64,000 bases of DNA, taken from the NCBI RefSeq assembly GCF_001953885.1, contig NZ_MQUS01000030.1, positions 1 through 64,000 on the forward strand, written 5' to 3'. Source of the DNA: Streptomyces sp. IMTB 2501. Its GTDB lineage: Bacteria > Actinomycetota > Actinomycetes > Streptomycetales > Streptomycetaceae. The position numbers and the translations under genes are program-made. A model generated the notes under the pieces. That model did not search any database, was not told the origin of the DNA, and saw only the letters and a program-made list of their open reading frames with translations. How positions within the stretch are numbered: position 1 is the stretch's first letter; the number at the start of each line of letters is the position of its first letter. Positions 1-8,037 of this stretch are shown piece by piece.

Positions 1-306
1 AACAACGACGGGTCGTGGCGCACGCTGTGGTCGCATCTGAAGGGATACCGGGTCGACATCCAGCTCCACGGCGCGGCGCACGTGTCGTTCATCGACGACG
101 AGGCGATGGCGCCCCAGGAGGCGAACCTGCTCAGGATCTCCCCGGCCCAGCTCCAGCAGGTGTACGGCACGATCGACCCCAACCGCGCGATCGAGATCCA
201 ACGCGTCTACCTCGCCGCCTTCTTCGACAAAGAGCTGCGTCATCAGCACAGCACCCTGCTCGACGGGCCCGACAAGAAATACCCGGAGATCTCCTTCGTC
301 CGCTGA
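1..306 (+). CDS. Secreted alpha/beta hydrolase (lipase/PAF-acetylhydrolase-like), C-terminal part
   Basis: The reading frame is open from base 1 and ends with TGA at 304-306, so the gene starts outside the window; 101 codons are visible. The visible part contains G-A-A-H-V-S-F-I-D at about visible residues 24-32. This fits the catalytic-histidine segment of platelet-activating-factor acetylhydrolase/lipase-type alpha/beta hydrolases, where the His of the Ser-Asp-His triad sits near the C-terminus. The tail is helical and charged. The nucleophile elbow and any signal peptide are not in the window, so the substrate cannot be judged. An internal GTG at 82 is not the start, because the family motif lies upstream of it. 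Confidence 0.65.
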   Translation, partial: NNDGSWRTLWSHLKGYRVDIQLHGAAHVSFIDDEAMAPQEANLLRISPAQLQQVYGTIDPNRAIEIQRVYLAAFFDKELRHQHSTLLDGPDKKYPEISFVR

Positions 307-590
307 CCTGGACATCCGAAGAGCGGGCCCTGCATGCGTGGCCCGCCCCTCGGACGCAGGTGGAAAACGCACCAGCGGCAACAAAGTGGTCCGGGCGGCC
401 CTCCCCACAGAGGGCCGCCCGGCGGTTCGGCGGGTTGGCCGGGACGCCGTCCGCCGCGGGTCGGCATTGGCCCTGTGCGTCCGCGCTGACGACCGGACGG
501 TTCAGCGGCCCTTGCCGCGCCCGTGGTCCGCCTTCGCCGGCTTGTGACCGCCTCCTACGATCTTGGCGCCCCTCACCGTCCCGGCCCCGC
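307..590. other. Intergenic, no gene seen
   Basis: I see no convincing reading frame on either strand between the end of the hydrolase and the transposase remnant at 591. Confidence 0.5.
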
Positions 591-653
591 CGATCCGATG
601 CGGAGTGGGAGTTCGTCCGGCCGTTCCTGCCCGAGTCGTTGCCGGGGCGCCAG
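591..653 (+). pseudogene. IS5/IS4-type transposase N-terminal remnant
   Basis: In one plus-strand frame the bases from about 597 encode D-A-E-W-E-F-V-R-P-F-L-P-E-S-L-P-G-R. This is the hallmark N-terminus (T-D-A-E-W-x-x-x-x-P-x-L-P) of IS5/IS4-family transposases. There is no start codon or DDE domain and the frame decays after about 20 codons, so it is an eroded fragment of an insertion sequence. Confidence 0.45.
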
Positions 654-660
654 TGTGAAG

Positions 661-1377
661 TCAGCTCGAAGAAGCAGTGCCGCTGTCGCGGCTGCCCGCA
701 CCGGCCGAGCGGGAGCCGACCAGGAGCAGGCAGAGTACGGCGACTCCGGCGACGACCCCGGCGAGGAGGAGCAGTGGGTCGAGCGGGCGGGCGGAGGAGG
801 CGGAGGCGGTGCTCTCGGTCGGCGCGGCCGCCGGCTGGGTGGGCACTGCCGCTGCCGGGGAGGCGGACGGGCTGCCTGCCCTGGGCGCCGCGGCCGCCTT
901 GCTGTGGCCGGTGTGCGCGGCGGCGGACTGAGCGGGATGTGCCGCCGTGGAGGCGGAACCGGAGCGCTGCTGGACAGTCGGGTGCGTGGTGGGAGTCGGT
1001 GCGGCGGTTGCCTCCACGACGAGCTGGGCGGTCATGCCCGGGTGCACGGTGCAGACGTAGCCATAGGTGCCGGGGGCGGTGAAGGTGTGGCTCCAGGTAC
1101 CGCCCTTGCCCAGCAGCGGGGAGTGGATCGACTCCGGGCCGGAGGTGGTCTTCACGTCGTGGGGGGCCTGGTCCTGGTTGACCCAGGTGACCGTGTCGCC
1201 GGCCGTGATGGTGAGGGCGCGCGGGCTGAAGGCGTAACCGGACATCACCACGCGATACGAGGCGGCGGCGTGCGCCGGGTCTGGGGCGAGGAACGTGGCC
1301 GGGCCCGCCAGGAGCAGCGCGGCCGGCAGAAGGCGCGCAGTGCGGGCGGGCCGGCGCCGGGTGGTCAGGCGGTCCAT
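661..1377 (-). CDS. Membrane-anchored cupredoxin (type 1 copper) protein
   Basis: A 238-aa protein with a signal peptide (hydrophobic residues about 16-31, cleavage near AHA-A at 37), a cupredoxin domain at about 40-125, and an Ala/Ser/Pro/Thr-rich stalk. A C-terminal membrane segment (LDPLLLLAGVVAG...) with a short polar tail follows. The copper ligands expected for plastocyanin-like folds are present: His73 in WVNQDQAPH and the C-x2-H-x2-M cluster Cys109/His112/Met115. It is probably an extracytoplasmic copper or electron carrier tethered to the membrane. The start at 1377 overlaps the end of the upstream gene (stop at 1365) by 13 nt, indicating translational coupling. It is a shorter relative of the cupredoxin encoded at 2030-3073. 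Confidence 0.8.
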   Translation of the reverse strand: MDRLTTRRRPARTARLLPAALLLAGPATFLAPDPAHAAASYRVVMSGYAFSPRALTITAGDTVTWVNQDQAPHDVKTTSGPESIHSPLLGKGGTWSHTFTAPGTYGYVCTVHPGMTAQLVVEATAAPTPTTHPTVQQRSGSASTAAHPAQSAAAHTGHSKAAAAPRAGSPSASPAAAVPTQPAAAPTESTASASSARPLDPLLLLAGVVAGVAVLCLLLVGSRSAGAGSRDSGTASSS

Positions 1378-1916
1378 GTGAACTCCGCGGCGAGGAGCAG
1401 GTCGAGGTGGCGTGCGGGGCGTATGCGGGACAGGGCGAAACCGGTCGTGCGGCGCAGCACGCCGTAGGGGACGCGGGTGGTGCCGACGACGAGGAGGCGG
1501 TCGTCGGTGCGCTCGACGACGCGCAGCAGCAGCGTTGCGGGCAGGGGCTCCAGCGTGGCGTCGCCCGTGCCGAGGCTTCCGGGCATGCGCAGCCGCGCCC
1601 CGCGCGCCACCGGTTCGATCCCGGTACCGGTGAAGGCGAGAAGCTCGCCGCCGAGCGCGTCGCCGCCGAGTACGAGACTCAGGACGCAGTCCTCGGGCCG
1701 CGGGGCGATGGCCAGCGCCGCTTCCGCGACGTCGGGGCGTCGGCGCAGGGTCACCAACGGGCCGATCCTGTAGGCGAGTTCGACGATGCAACGGTCGGCG
1801 GCGGCCGCGTACGCGCCGGGCCGGGGCAGGCAGTCGAGGTGGGTCCGAGGAGGCAGTGTGGCGGTGGATGAGGTGTGTGTCGGGAGCGGCCCGGTGGGCG
1901 GGGGTTCGGTGGTCAT
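1365..1916 (-). CDS. YceI-like secondary protein of the cupredoxin locus
   Basis: A 183-aa protein without a signal peptide. The C-terminal half is beta-rich and ends L-L-A-A-E-F-T-W-T-A. The overall pattern, from an early segment around V-E-L-A-Y-R-I-G-P-L to a terminal xxAEF, resembles YceI-family lipid-binding barrels, which often accompany actinobacterial cupredoxin genes. The similarity is weak and the usual HSxxxFxxRH motif is degenerate (DRCIVELAYRIG), so the family is an inference. It lies between the two cupredoxin genes, about 110 nt downstream of the larger one beyond a strong hairpin, and overlaps the next start by 13 nt. GAGG about 9 nt before the ATG can serve as ribosome binding site. 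Confidence 0.5.
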   Translation of the reverse strand: MTTEPPPTGPLPTHTSSTATLPPRTHLDCLPRPGAYAAAADRCIVELAYRIGPLVTLRRRPDVAEAALAIAPRPEDCVLSLVLGGDALGGELLAFTGTGIEPVARGARLRMPGSLGTGDATLEPLPATLLLRVVERTDDRLLVVGTTRVPYGVLRRTTGFALSRIRPARHLDLLLAAEFTWTA

Positions 1917-1974
1917 GGCGGTACCTCGGGCTCATGGCGGACGCCTGGCGGGAGAGGGGACAATGGCGGTGGTG

Positions 1975-2007
1975 GCGGGCCGGCCGACTGCGATTCGGCC
2001 GGCCCGC
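1975..2007 (-). terminator. Hairpin after the long cupredoxin gene
   Basis: A perfect 12-bp inverted repeat (GCGGGCCGGCCG at 1975-1986 and its complement at 1996-2007) with a 9-nt loop lies 23 nt downstream of the stop at 2030 on the minus strand. There is no U-tract, as is common for Streptomyces terminators. It would end or reduce transcription before the YceI-like gene. Confidence 0.7.
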
Positions 2008-2029
2008 CCCGCCTGTTCGTACAGCCCTG

Positions 2030-3073
2030 TCAGCAGGACGTGGTGAGGTAGTTCACGGTGGGCGCGAGCAGGTGCTCGGCCCATACGGTGTGCGTCTTGA
2101 CGTACTGGTCGGGGTTGAGGATGTCCGCGATCTGCTGGCTCAGCGGCTCCTCCAGGTGCGCGGAGTTCACGTGCTGGAGGATGACGGTGAGGGTGCCGTC
2201 GGTGACCGAGCCGCCGCCGTTCACGGCCGGGTTGAGGATCGACTCCAGCCACACGGTGTGCATCTTGATGTAGCTGTCGAGCTTCAGCGCGTCCTGGACC
2301 TGCTGGCCCGGGGATTCCTCCAGGTGGGCCTTGTCGAGGTGCTGGAGGATCGGCAGCAGGACCTGCTGGACGCTGACGCACTGCTCGCCGCCGCCATTGC
2401 CGCCGCCGCTCGTGCCACCGGAACCGCTGCCGCCCCCGGTCGAACCGCCGCTGTGCCCACCGGTGGACCCGCCGGTGCCTGAGCCGCCCGTGCTGCCGCC
2501 GGTGGATCCTCCGGTCGAGCCGCCGGAGCCCGAGCCGCCCGTCGAGCCGCCGGAGCCGCCGGATCCGCCCGTGCCACCGGTACCGCCGCCGTCATCGGCG
2601 ACGACGGTGATGGAGGCTGTCATGTCGGGGTGGACAGCACAGTAGTACTTGTACGTGCCGGGCTTGGTGAAGGTGTACGACCAGCTGTCGCCCTTGTGCA
2701 GTGTGCCGGAGTCGAACTTCGCCGGGCCGCTGGTGGTGGTGACCGTGTGCGGAGCGGTGTCCTCGTTGACCCACTTCACGGTCTCGCCGACCTTCACGGT
2801 CAGGGCCGGCTGGGCGAACTTGTAGTCCTTGATCTCGATGGTGTGATCGGCGGCCCTGGTCTGGGCGGCGGCGGGCTGCGCCTGGGCCATGGAGTGTGCC
2901 TCGGCGGCCGGTGCGGCGATCGCCGGTGCGGCGGCACCGCCGGCTGCCTGGAGCAGGCCCAGACAGGCGGCGGCCGCGATGCCGGTGCCGATGCCGGTGG
3001 CCAGCAGCACCCGGTTGCCCACCCGGGAGTGCCGGTCGCGGAGCGGTGGCGCGGTGGTGTCGTCGGTGCGCAT
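2030..3073 (-). CDS. Secreted cupredoxin with Gly/Ser linker and a C-terminal tandem repeat
   Basis: A 347-aa protein starting at ATG 3073, preceded by AAGGGAG at good spacing. A hydrophobic segment at about residues 20-50 is a signal peptide or anchor. The cupredoxin domain at about 75-160 has a type 1 copper site (His in WVNEDTAPH; C-x2-H-x2-M in CAVHPDM). A Gly/Ser/Thr linker of about 65 residues follows. The C-terminal 110 residues contain two similar units of about 44 residues, each running I-L-Q-H ... A-H-L-E-E ... H-T-V-W ... N. I do not recognise that repeat in any named domain. It lies 43 nt downstream of copCD in the same direction. Role inferred: extracellular copper binding or electron transfer. 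Confidence 0.8.
   Translation of the reverse strand: MRTDDTTAPPLRDRHSRVGNRVLLATGIGTGIAAAACLGLLQAAGGAAAPAIAAPAAEAHSMAQAQPAAAQTRAADHTIEIKDYKFAQPALTVKVGETVKWVNEDTAPHTVTTTSGPAKFDSGTLHKGDSWSYTFTKPGTYKYYCAVHPDMTASITVVADDGGGTGGTGGSGGSGGSTGGSGSGGSTGGSTGGSTGGSGTGGSTGGHSGGSTGGGSGSGGTSGGGNGGGEQCVSVQQVLLPILQHLDKAHLEESPGQQVQDALKLDSYIKMHTVWLESILNPAVNGGGSVTDGTLTVILQHVNSAHLEEPLSQQIADILNPDQYVKTHTVWAEHLLAPTVNYLTTSC
2393..2585 (-). repeat. Low-complexity Gly/Ser/Thr-coding tract
   Basis: Degenerate short repeats of GGS/GGT codons encode the flexible linker of the long cupredoxin. They vary at third codon positions, consistent with a protein-level linker rather than a DNA-level satellite. Confidence 0.7.
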
Positions 3074-3116
3074 GGTGATGCGTCTCCCTTGTGAGATGAC
3101 AGGGGTGGGGTGCCGG

Positions 3117-4448
3117 TCAACGGCCGGGGGCCGAGGTGACCAGCAGACTCGTCGCGGCGAGAACGACGAGGACGAGCCCCGTCTCGGCCGTGACCGAGTA
3201 GACGAAGGGCCGTACGGTGGCGCGGTCACCGCGCAGCAGTACGGCGATGTCGAGCCGGGTGCGCACCCAGCTCCGGCTGCCCTGTGCGATCAGCAACACG
3301 GCTGCCAGGACGGCGAGTTTGAGCAGCAGCAGACGGCCGTAGCCGGTGTGGAACAGGGCCCCGACCGAGCCGACGATCTGCCAGGCCAGCACCGTCCCGG
3401 CCACCGCGATCGCCGTGACGGACACGAAAGCCAGCGTGGAGTAGCCGGACACGGCCGCCGACAGCTCTTCCGGCACCCGCCGCGGCAGGACACCGAGCAG
3501 CAGCAGGGTGAGCCCGCCCAGCCACAGGGACACGCCGAGCAAATGCACCAGATCGGCCACCTCACCCCAACCGGGGTGCGTTCCCTCGGAGTTGTGACCC
3601 GCCATGCCGGTCGTGCGGGTCAGCCCGAGCGCGACGGCGAGAGTACCGACCCGCCACCCCGGCGAGCGCGCGGCCCGCTCACCACCCTGGAGCAGGGCAG
3701 CGATCACGACGGCGGCGAGCACCCACATCAGCACCCGGCAGGCAGCCACGATGCCGACCTCCGTGCCCAGCAGATCGCGGTACGTGGCGACACGGAAGGC
3801 GTCGCCGAGGCCGCCCATCGCTCCATACGCGCCCTGAAGCCCCGGTGCGACCACGCTTGCCGCGAGCCCGCCGGCCCAGGCGAGCGTGAGGATGCGCCGG
3901 GTACGCCGGTCGTGGGCGCCCTGTGGCCACAGCAGTGCGAGAAAGGCGAGTCCACCGACGTACAGGGCGAGGGCGAGGTAGCCGGCCCAGCGGACGGCGG
4001 CCCATGCCGTGCGCACGCCGGCGGAGGGCGTGGGGGCCACGGTGGTGCCGGTCCCCGGTGCGTCCTTCGCCTTTGTGGCGAGGGGGAACGAGAGGGTGCC
4101 GGAGGTCGGATGACCGTCCTCCATGTCGCGTACCTGCCAAACCAGGGAGAGCCGGGTCTGACCCGCCGCTTCCGGAACGGCGACGTCCACCGCATTGCCT
4201 TGGTGGTCACCGCCCTCGGGCCGGGACACCGCAAGCTGCCTGCCGTCCGAGGTGATGCGGACATCGGGGAGGTCGACGGGTTCGCTGAAGGTCAGCCGTA
4301 CCGTGGCCGGCGTGTGTGCGAGCCGGGTGCCGGCCTTGGGGGAGGAGGACTCCAGCTCGGTGTGGGCCGATGCCGCGGGGGCGAACAGCAGCAGGGCCAC
4401 GAGGGCGGTCAGGGCCGCGGCGCACAGGGACCGGACACGGGGTCTCAC
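3117..4448 (-). CDS. Copper resistance CopC-CopD fusion protein
   Basis: A 443-aa protein. The start is GTG 4448, which overlaps the upstream stop in a GTGA junction and is preceded by GGAGG; a further-upstream in-frame ATG (4496) lies inside the previous gene. A signal peptide (about 7-28) ends in ASA, leaving a mature N-terminal His29, the usual copper ligand of CopC. The CopC domain (29-125) has the SxPxxGxxL start and a DGHxxxG motif (MEDGHPTSG). About eight hydrophobic helices of CopD type follow (about 160-440). Known role of the family: periplasmic or extracellular copper binding coupled to copper transfer across the membrane. The neighbouring cupredoxins support a copper function. Confidence 0.9.
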   Translation of the reverse strand: MRPRVRSLCAAALTALVALLLFAPAASAHTELESSSPKAGTRLAHTPATVRLTFSEPVDLPDVRITSDGRQLAVSRPEGGDHQGNAVDVAVPEAAGQTRLSLVWQVRDMEDGHPTSGTLSFPLATKAKDAPGTGTTVAPTPSAGVRTAWAAVRWAGYLALALYVGGLAFLALLWPQGAHDRRTRRILTLAWAGGLAASVVAPGLQGAYGAMGGLGDAFRVATYRDLLGTEVGIVAACRVLMWVLAAVVIAALLQGGERAARSPGWRVGTLAVALGLTRTTGMAGHNSEGTHPGWGEVADLVHLLGVSLWLGGLTLLLLGVLPRRVPEELSAAVSGYSTLAFVSVTAIAVAGTVLAWQIVGSVGALFHTGYGRLLLLKLAVLAAVLLIAQGSRSWVRTRLDIAVLLRGDRATVRPFVYSVTAETGLVLVVLAATSLLVTSAPGR

Positions 4449-5095
4449 GGGAGCACCTCCGGCAGGACCGAGGGGGACGGCGCGATGCCCAAGCACACTG
4501 TGGGGACCCCGGTGCCCGACGGTGATGGCGAAGGAGCCGGGGCTGCCGTGGTTCCGGAGCCGTCCGGCCCGAGCAGGCCGTCGAGCAGGCCGGTGACGGA
4601 GCTGAGCGCGCCGCTCAGCAGCGGCTGCGTCAGGTGGACCTCGCCCTTCTGGCAGCCGTCCGACGGTGACGGTGAGGGGCTTGGGGAGGGGGCCGGTGGG
4701 GGAGAGGCGGACGCCGAACCGGACGGGCCGGGCATCGGCATCGGGCCACCGTCTCCACCGCCCGCATTGTCGCCTCCGTGCCCGCCGCCGGACGATGCGC
4801 CGCTCGCCACGGGAATTCCGCCTCCGGCATTACCCGCCCAGGAATCCCCCGACGAGCCGGTGCCCGTATCGGCGTCGGCGCTGCCGGGATCCCCTGAACT
4901 CGACCCCTGCGACGGACCGCCGGAGGCGGACGGGGCCGGGACTGCGGGCGGTGCGGCGGTGTCCAGGGACGTCGGTGCCGGTGCGCCGATACCTGAGGCG
5001 TACCCGAGCACGATGACGACCCCGGCGACCAGCGCACCGGCCACTATCTCGTCGCGATGATCTCCCGGCCAGGACGCCCTGGCGAACAAGGACAT
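4445..5095 (-). CDS. Single-pass membrane protein with long Ser/Gly/Pro-rich external region
   Basis: A 216-aa protein with one membrane segment near the N-terminus (EIVAGALVAGVVIVLGYASG, about 16-36). A low-complexity Ser/Gly/Pro/Ala-rich region covers most of the rest, with two cysteines (in DGCQKG and TVCLG) that could form a disulfide. It is the first gene of the copper operon: AGGAGGGGCC precedes the ATG and its stop overlaps the copCD start by 4 nt. I do not recognise a named family; function unknown, copper-locus association by context only. Confidence 0.75.
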   Translation of the reverse strand: MSLFARASWPGDHRDEIVAGALVAGVVIVLGYASGIGAPAPTSLDTAAPPAVPAPSASGGPSQGSSSGDPGSADADTGTGSSGDSWAGNAGGGIPVASGASSGGGHGGDNAGGGDGGPMPMPGPSGSASASPPPAPSPSPSPSPSDGCQKGEVHLTQPLLSGALSSVTGLLDGLLGPDGSGTTAAPAPSPSPSGTGVPTVCLGIAPSPSVLPEVLP

Positions 5096-5469
5096 GGCCC
5101 CTCCTGACGCTGTGCGTGAAAGGCAGTGCCCAGGAGTGCACCGAGAGGGGGATTCCCGGCCGCTACGCGCCAGTTAATCGGGCGTTTCATTGCCTCATAT
5201 CCGACCACTGGTCGGCTGTGAGAACGGACCTTCCTGCCCTAATCCGTGCATTGCATTCCGTGAAGGAAATGGAGGTCGGGTGAATTCGAACGTGCTCGGC
5301 ATTTAATTCTTCACGGAATCGCCGCGTATGCATATGCAGGTCCCGTGCCGACCGGCAATCGTTGGTGAAACAGCTCGACGGGCGACTCAAGCGCGCGGTC
5401 CCGTATGACCGCGAACGGGGCATCTCGTGCAAGCCGGCAGGCCTGCTGCGGGCGCGCATCCCCGACAGG
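5096..5469. other. Upstream region of the copper operon, no gene seen
   Basis: This stretch holds the presumed promoter of the minus-strand copper operon. Its AT content is locally higher (about 5170-5330) than in surrounding coding DNA. I see no credible gene. Confidence 0.4.
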
Positions 5470-5652
5470 CGCGAACTCCTGGGGCAGCCCCAACTGCGGC
5501 TGCACAACAGCCCCTTCCACCCGCTGGCCGCAAAGGCACCCGACCTGGTGTGCGACATGAAGCACGCCCTCCTCGGCAGCCGACTCGACGGCCTCAAGAT
5601 CAATGGACTCCGGGCCGTCCTCGCCCCTGAGCCCGGCGAATGCCGCGTTCGG
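5470..5652 (+). pseudogene. C-terminal remnant of a winged-helix (ArsR-like) regulator
   Basis: One plus-strand frame reads L-R-L-H-N-S-P-F-H-P-L-A ... L-V-C-D-M-K-H-A-L-L ... P-E-P-G-E-C-R-V. Actinobacterial regulators of this type normally end with NCPFHxLA, LVCxMNxxLL and PxPGxCCV. Two of the expected cysteines are replaced (NCPFH to NSPFH, GxCC to GECR) and no helix-turn-helix precedes the segment in frame. It therefore looks like a decayed 3' end. It runs tail-to-tail into the cupredoxin lipoprotein gene. Confidence 0.45.
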
Positions 5653-5671
5653 CGCCCCCGACCACGTAGGC

Positions 5672-6109
5672 TCAGCGGACCTGGATGTGCTGGTCCATCC
5701 CGAGCTGCTTGTGACTGTCGATCGGGCAGTACACGTCGTACGTGCCCTTCTTGAGAGCCACCGTCAGTGTTGCCTTCTGGCCGCTCTGGATGTCGTGAGT
5801 CCTTGCGTCCTCCACACCGGGCCCGTCGATCGACAGGGCGTGCGCGACCTTGCCGGCGTCCTGCGCGACAAAGGTGTAGGTGCCCGGTGCGAAGGACGAC
5901 CGGGACAGCTTCAATCCGTACTCGGTCTCGGTGACCGTCACTCGCGTCCCGGAGTTGACCTTGGCGGCGCCGGAACCTGCCGAGCCGCTCGCGTGACCGC
6001 CCCCGCTGGAGCAGGCGGCCAGGGCGAGAGCGGCGGCGAAGGCCACCGCCGTGGCAGGGAGTGTCGTAGCCCTCCTCGTGCCATGCGTCACATGTGCCGG
6101 AATTGTCAT
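5672..6109 (-). CDS. Cupredoxin-domain lipoprotein
   Basis: A 145-aa lipoprotein with lipobox L-A-L-A-A-C (Cys33) followed by SSGGG. The rest is one cupredoxin domain (about 50-145) with candidate copper ligands His90, Cys128, His133 and Met138, giving a C-x4-H-x4-M spacing. ATG 6109 was chosen because AAAGGG lies 9 nt upstream; the in-frame ATG at 6118 would leave no spacing, and starts further upstream add a sequence without signal character. It is the third cupredoxin within 6 kb but has its own promoter region. Likely role: membrane-attached copper carrier outside the cell. Confidence 0.8.
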   Translation of the reverse strand: MTIPAHVTHGTRRATTLPATAVAFAAALALAACSSGGGHASGSAGSGAAKVNSGTRVTVTETEYGLKLSRSSFAPGTYTFVAQDAGKVAHALSIDGPGVEDARTHDIQSGQKATLTVALKKGTYDVYCPIDSHKQLGMDQHIQVR

Positions 6110-6286
6110 GCGGCTCATCCCTTTCGGGTCTGTCCGTGAGCGGGCGGGCACGGTCCGTGCCCGCCGTGAGCATCCCTCCAAGAGGGATACGCATGGGAAT
6201 GCATCGGGGATTTCGATGCGTCTCGCCACCCCAGGGAGAGCCTGCCGGCGCCGGGCCGTCGCTGCCGCCGCCGCTGCGGGGACACG

Positions 6287-6757
6287 TCAGATGCCGACCA
6301 GTGTGCCGTCGACAGTGGTCTCCACCCCGTGTTCCCACCGGTCGTCCATCAGGTGCGGGAAGATCATGCGGTGCAGCCCGGCCACGCGGTCGCCGTCCTG
6401 CTTCGGCTTCAGCGCGGCCTCGACGTCCTGGGCGACGAGCACTTCGGCGGCGTGGGTCATAAGCCGCTGCGCGAGCTGTCCCATCTCCAGGATCGTGCGG
6501 TGCAGGTCGCCCGGCACGGCTCGCCCGGGGTGGCGCAGCCGGGCGAGCTTGGCCACGTGCGCGGCGAGGTGGCCGGAGCGATTCAGATCGGCGCTCATCC
6601 GCAGTGGGTGGGCAGGTCCGTGGCGACCGGTCGCCGGCGGGCCAGCAGGGCGGAGGAGGGCGGAGGCGGCACGGCCGATCGCGGAGCCGACGAGCCGGGC
6701 CATTTCCACCAGTCCGCCACCGGCCGAGGTCAGTTCCTCGTGGTACGCCCCCCGCAT
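6287..6757 (-). pseudogene. Truncated phoU-like gene with an internal deletion
   Basis: The frame starts well (GGGAGG, then ATG 6757) with M-R-G-A-Y-H-E-E-L and L-V-E-M-A-R-L-V-G-S-A, as in PhoU, the phosphate-signalling accessory protein. It then jumps from the first helix to M-S-A-D-L-N-R-S-G-H-L, replacing the 40 or so residues normally between by an unrelated Pro/Gly stretch. It stops after D-G-T-L-V-G-I, where PhoU normally continues with its last helix (YYERFADHA). The remaining core (HVAKLARLR, EMGQLAQRL, LHR, DDRWEHG) is clearly PhoU. With a helix pair lost and the C-terminus missing it is almost certainly inactive. Confidence 0.75.
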
Positions 6758-7392
6758 CCTGCTGCCTCCCACGCTGTGCGTCCGTCGTGCCCCGCTGCCA
6801 ACTCGCACAGGTGAACCCACGCGAACCGGCAGCCCCTGCTCCTTCCGCGAGCCGACGGTGGTCGCGCTGTGCGCTGGGCGTGCGGCGGGGCGCGGCACAA
6901 GCCGATGCCTGCGATGCAGTCCCCGGCGGCGACTCGCTGTCCCCGAGGCTTCCGCGATCCTGGGAGTCGAGGCCACTGGAGCGGCAGGCGTGGCAGTCAC
7001 CGGTGTGTCCCGCAGCGAAGAGGTCTTCGGCTGGACGGACACCAGCGCCTACGCTTCGTGCGCCGGCTTCGGCCGCCGCGGTCGCGGCAAAGCCCGCGGG
7101 GAAGGAGGACGAGACGCCGCTTCTGCACGGCCCGGCACGGTCGGCTCGTCTCGCTCGGCTCCGTGCTGGTCGTCTACCGGGGCGGGCTCGCCGCCTCGGC
7201 GCCCGACGCCGCGCCTGAGGGCATCGTCGCCGTAGCGCTGCGTGCGTCGGCCTCCCGCATGTGGACGCACCATGGGCACGTGTCCACTGCGTCACCGCCG
7301 AGGACGGTCTGTACCGGCCACTCGGGCCGTTCGCGCACTCCCCGGTCCGCTCCCGGGCTCTCGGCCGGTTCGCGGTATCCCCTGGTCGTACG
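6758..7392. other. Intergenic, no gene seen
   Basis: Between the phoU remnant and the cold-shock remnant I find only long GC-driven open frames without recognisable domains or ribosome binding sites. Confidence 0.4.
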
Positions 7393-7557
7393 GCTGATGT
7401 TCTCCGCCCGGTCACCGGCGGTGTCGCTGGTGATGTCGAAGCACCCCTTCTCGTCGGCGACGATTCCTCGGTCCGCGTCGCCGCGAACAGCCGGGCCGCA
7501 ACCCCGTTTGCGGTCGAACCACTTCACCACGCCACTGAGCACAGGCGGCCTCCACAT
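7393..7557 (-). pseudogene. Decayed cold-shock (CspA-type) gene
   Basis: The minus-strand frame reads S-G-V-V-K-W-F-D-R-K-R-G-C-G and later C-F-D-I-T-S-D ... R-A-E-N-I, matching the start (GTVKWFNAEKGFG) and end (VSFDVTQGxKGPQAENI) of cold-shock proteins. The middle part is scrambled, and the RNA-binding FxHYS segment is absent. It is a non-functional relative of the intact gene at 8038. Confidence 0.6.
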
Positions 7558-7948
7558 CAGAACGACTCGCAAAGGGAGTCACCCAGCGTCCGCCCGCGCA
7601 CCGGTGGTGGCAACCGGCGTGCACCCGGGCGCGCGAGGCACACTCCCCGCGCGGCCTCTGAGGAGCTGACGGACAGTTTCCAGTCGCTGTCAGAGCCCTT
7701 CGGATCAAGCCCTCTTGTAGCTCATGAGCTGCCGGTTCGCGTGTGTGCGGTCACGGACCGACGCCGAGTACGGCGCGTCGCCGACGGCCGGTTCGGGCTG
7801 CAGGTCGTGTGCGGAGGCGGTGGCCATGCGCATGTGACGATCACCGAAAGGCGCTGAGGAACCCCGGCGAGCGCCTGGTTGATCCACCACGGGCCGCCGA
7901 GCTGTGCTACGGTTTCGGAGTTGCAGTTGTGGTACCCATGAACCTATG
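7558..7948. other. Upstream region of the cold-shock gene
   Basis: No protein gene is supported here. The right end must contain the promoter of the cold-shock transcript; I could not fix the -35/-10 boxes. Confidence 0.4.
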
Positions 7949-7992
7949 TGCGCCTGACGGGAATGTTCCTCCTTCAGGCGCATTATTTGTTT
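7949..7992 (+). promoter_or_regulatory. Terminator-like hairpin in the cold-shock 5' leader (possible attenuator)
   Basis: A 9-bp perfect stem (TGCGCCTGA at 7949-7957 and its complement at 7974-7982) with a 16-nt loop is followed directly by TTATTTGTTTT. This has the form of an intrinsic terminator, unusual in this GC-rich DNA. It lies about 56 nt upstream of the cold-shock start, inside what must be its leader, so attenuation or a temperature-sensitive RNA switch is likely. Confidence 0.5.
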
Positions 7993-8037
7993 TCCGGCAT
8001 CTCCGGATGGGGCCTCTGCCTACAGAAGGAGAAAGTC

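Noticed and set aside
2393..2585. Possible CRISPR or minisatellite
   Set aside because: Units vary and encode an in-frame Gly/Ser linker; there are no regular spacers.
2889..5060. 723-codon plus-strand open frame
   Set aside because: Antisense to CopCD and the cupredoxin gene; low-complexity Arg/Gly/Glu composition.
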